Source: Pseudoflavonifractor sp050943825 (GTDB lineage Bacteria > Bacillota > Clostridia > Oscillospirales > Oscillospiraceae). From it: DNA of 64,000 nucleotides. The DNA is taken from the NCBI RefSeq assembly GCF_050943825.1, contig NZ_JBMNPX010000003.1, positions 1 through 64,000 on the forward strand, read 5' to 3'. This document shows, one piece after another, positions 62,184 through 64,000 of this stretch (positions are counted from its first letter, which is position 1; every line of letters starts with the position of its first letter). Position numbers and translations under genes: made by a program. The notes under the pieces were generated by a model. It was not told the origin of the DNA. It ran no database searches and was given only the letters and a program-made list of their open reading frames with translations.

Positions 62184-63584
62184 ATGACCGAAATCATCAG
62201 CGTCCGCTTCAAGAGCGGAGGCAAGGAGTACTATTTCGACCCCAGAGGCACCCAGGTCCGGGCCGGACAGGGGGTCATCATCGAGACCTCCCGGGGCATC
62301 GAGTACGGCGAGTGCGTCAAGGGCAACACCATGGTGGAGGATGAGAGCGTGGTGGCTCCCCTCCGTCCCCTGGTGCGCATCGCCACCGAGAAGGACCTGG
62401 ACACCGTGGCCCGCAACCGGGAGAAGGAGAAGAAGGCCTTCCACATCTGCCAGGAGAAAATCGCCGCCCACGGGCTGGACATGAAGCTGGTGGAGGTGGA
62501 GTACAACTTCGAGGGCAACAAGATCCTCTTCTTCTTTACCAGCGAGGGCCGTGTGGACTTCCGGGCCCTGGTAAAGGACCTGGCCGGCATCTTCCACACC
62601 CGCATTGAGCTGCGGCAGATCGGCGTCCGGGACGAGGCCAAAATGCTGGGCGGCCTGGGCATCTGCGGCCGTCCCTTCTGCTGCGCCTCCTTCCTGGACG
62701 ACTTCCAGCCCGTGTCCATCAAGATGGCCAAGACCCAGAGCCTGTCCCTCAACCCCACCAAAATCTCGGGCACCTGCGGGCGGCTCATGTGCTGCCTGAA
62801 GTACGAGCAGGACGCCTACGAGGACGCGGTGAAGCGGATGCCCAAGAACGAGAGCTTCGTGGAGACGCCCGAGGGCGTGGGCACTGTGTCCCAGGTAAAC
62901 CTGCTGCGGGAGACGGTGAAGGTGCGCCTGGACGACGCGCCCGAGTCTCCCCGCTGCTTCCACAACTGCGAAATCTGCGTGGTGCGCAACGGCAAGGGCA
63001 AGCGGCCGGAGGGGTATGTGGCCCCGCCGTCGGAGGAGCTGGCCAAGCTGCGCAAGGTGACCCCGCTCCCCGAGGACCCGGAGGAGAAGCTGCGCAGCAG
63101 CCTGGGCACCGCTCTCACCGGGCTGGGGCTCACCGCCTCTGTGCGTACTGAGGGCGAGCAGCAGCAGGCCGAGGCAAAGTCCGGCCGGAGCCGCAGCCGC
63201 AGCCGGAACCGGGGCGGCGAGAAGGCCGAGCAGGCGCCCCGCCAGGCCCAGGAGGGCAAGCCCCAGAAAAAGCAGGAGAACAAGCCCCGTCCCGAGCAGA
63301 AGAAGGCCGAGCCCAAGGCCCAGCAGGAGGGCAAGCCCCGCCAGGAGCAGAAGAAGCAGGAGAAGCGCGGGGACAAGCCCCAGCAGAAGCCCAAGGGGGA
63401 CAAGCCCCGCCAGGAGCGCCCTCCCCAGCAGGCCCAGCAGCAGCCCAAGGTCAAGCCCGAGGCTGTGAACGCCGAGGGGGCTGCCGAGGGCGGCGAGAAG
63501 AAGTCCACCCGCCACCGCCACCGCCGTCACCGGCCCCGGGCTAAGGGCGAGGGCGGAGCGGCTCCCACCGCGCCCCAGGAATAA
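62184..63584 (+). CDS. ricT: RicT (YaaT), PSP1-domain protein with a long basic tail
   Basis: This 466-residue protein has the RicT core in residues 1-295: cysteine motifs GICGRPFCCASFL and GTCGRLMCCLKYE, which in B. subtilis RicT help bind Fe-S clusters in the RicAFT complex that affects RNA processing and sporulation. Residues about 320-466 are a low-complexity Lys, Gln, Pro and Arg tail absent from the Bacillus protein. The ATG at 62184 follows GGAGGT. Confidence 0.9.
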   Translation: MTEIISVRFKSGGKEYYFDPRGTQVRAGQGVIIETSRGIEYGECVKGNTMVEDESVVAPLRPLVRIATEKDLDTVARNREKEKKAFHICQEKIAAHGLDMKLVEVEYNFEGNKILFFFTSEGRVDFRALVKDLAGIFHTRIELRQIGVRDEAKMLGGLGICGRPFCCASFLDDFQPVSIKMAKTQSLSLNPTKISGTCGRLMCCLKYEQDAYEDAVKRMPKNESFVETPEGVGTVSQVNLLRETVKVRLDDAPESPRCFHNCEICVVRNGKGKRPEGYVAPPSEELAKLRKVTPLPEDPEEKLRSSLGTALTGLGLTASVRTEGEQQQAEAKSGRSRSRSRNRGGEKAEQAPRQAQEGKPQKKQENKPRPEQKKAEPKAQQEGKPRQEQKKQEKRGDKPQQKPKGDKPRQERPPQQAQQQPKVKPEAVNAEGAAEGGEKKSTRHRHRRHRPRAKGEGGAAPTAPQE

Positions 63585-63602
63585 GCATCAAATGCAAAAA
63601 TG

Positions 63603-63633
63603 AACGCGGCGTCTCAGCGCGAGACGCCGCGTT
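63603..63633. terminator. Terminator after ricT
   Basis: The 13-bp stem AACGCGGCGTCTC pairs with its complement around AGCGC and is followed by TTTT. It separates convergent genes. Confidence 0.82.
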
Positions 63634-63655
63634 TTCTGTTTGCTTTTATCCTGTC

Positions 63656-64000
63656 CTACACCAGGCCATACTTTTGGCACACCGCCCGGTACGCCTCCCC
63701 TTCCCAGTCGCCCCCACAGTCACTCAGGGCCCGCAGCAGCTCCGCCAGGGTGTCCAGGTCCGCCCCGCTCAGGGGCAGCTCCAGGGGGGTAATCTTCATT
63801 CTCTCCTGGGCGTCCGCGGAGGAGTAGGCCCCGGTCCAGGCGTATACCCCGATGCGGTCGGTGAGGGTGTGGAGATTGCCCGAGTTGGGGTCCCGGTCAA
63901 AGGTCTGGAGGGAGAGGAGAAACTCCGTCTCCCCCCGCCTCACGCACACCCACATCCAGCCCCGCAGGTCGTAGGGAGGCGCCAAACGGCTGCCCGAGGT
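63656..64000 (-). CDS. Uncharacterised protein, 5' end outside the window
   Basis: An open frame of at least 115 codons continues past the right edge. The peptide contains FDRDPNSGNLHTLTDRIGVYAW and ends CQKYGLV. An in-frame TTG at 63985 exists but has no need to be the start. I do not recognise a family. It is convergent with ricT. Confidence 0.55.
   Translation of the reverse strand, partial: TSGSRLAPPYDLRGWMWVCVRRGETEFLLSLQTFDRDPNSGNLHTLTDRIGVYAWTGAYSSADAQERMKITPLELPLSGADLDTLAELLRALSDCGGDWEGEAYRAVCQKYGLV

Overview
This window (about 62% G+C) reads as chromosomal DNA of an anaerobic Gram-positive gut bacterium of the Clostridia, most likely Oscillospiraceae of the Flavonifractor, Lawsonibacter or Intestinimonas type. 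That assignment is inference. It rests on lipoprotein signal peptides, SLH-domain surface proteins, a butyryl-CoA:acetate CoA-transferase-like enzyme, a hisS T-box, noc/parA/parB with consensus parS sites, and the darA-holB-ricT gene order. The parS cluster places 43-50 kb near the replication origin, although dnaA is outside the window. I see no phage, CRISPR, rRNA, tRNA or transposase gene.

Layout. 0.2-3.5 kb: a GntR/YtrA-type regulator with an ABC exporter. 3.6-12.8 kb: a flavin island of three secreted FAD-dependent reductases carrying one or two covalent-FMN domains, a LysR and a MerR regulator, and a small FMN-binding lipoprotein. 13-20.4 kb: a ygeW-type carbamoyltransferase facing an operon of a YheO-type regulator, two PLP fold-type II enzymes, a dihydropyrimidinase and a MocA-like cytidylyltransferase. 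20.4-26.3 kb: a leftward operon of molybdenum-hydroxylase maturation genes (yqeC, yqeB, xdhC-like) with an SLH-CAP protein, a GH13 enzyme and an EamA transporter. 26.4-33.6 kb: a tadA-GNAT fusion, two tandem small-RNA-like units, xpt and a BMP-type nucleoside ABC importer. 34-39.5 kb: a TetR-controlled ABC exporter whose permease has a coiled coil of about 500 residues. 39.6-43.6 kb: a CoA-transferase, a YitT protein and an SLH-GH18 protein. 43.8-52.2 kb: noc, parA, parB, serS, mscL, rsmG, a MinD-like ATPase and mgsA. 52.2-59 kb: a complex leader, hisS, an SLH gene, aspS and a phosphatase. 59-64 kb: a third small-RNA-like unit, a decarboxylase-like gene, darA, holB and ricT.

How it works together (inference). 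From 13 to 33.6 kb the genes form a purine import, salvage and catabolism island: nucleoside import, xanthine phosphoribosyltransferase, cofactor maturation for a selenium-dependent molybdenum hydroxylase, ring opening, and carbamoyl transfer. The hydroxylase itself is not in the window. The 3.6-12.8 kb island looks like extracytoplasmic respiration in which covalent flavins pass electrons to unidentified acceptors.

The least explained material is non-coding. A mosaic hairpin repeat occurs three times (16.6, 33.7 and 52.2 kb), with a core of fixed length (157-158 nt) and covarying stems. Three units look like related small RNAs. One parS site forms the stem of a terminator. A textbook 19-bp-spacer MerR promoter links the MerR regulator to one of the flavoproteins.
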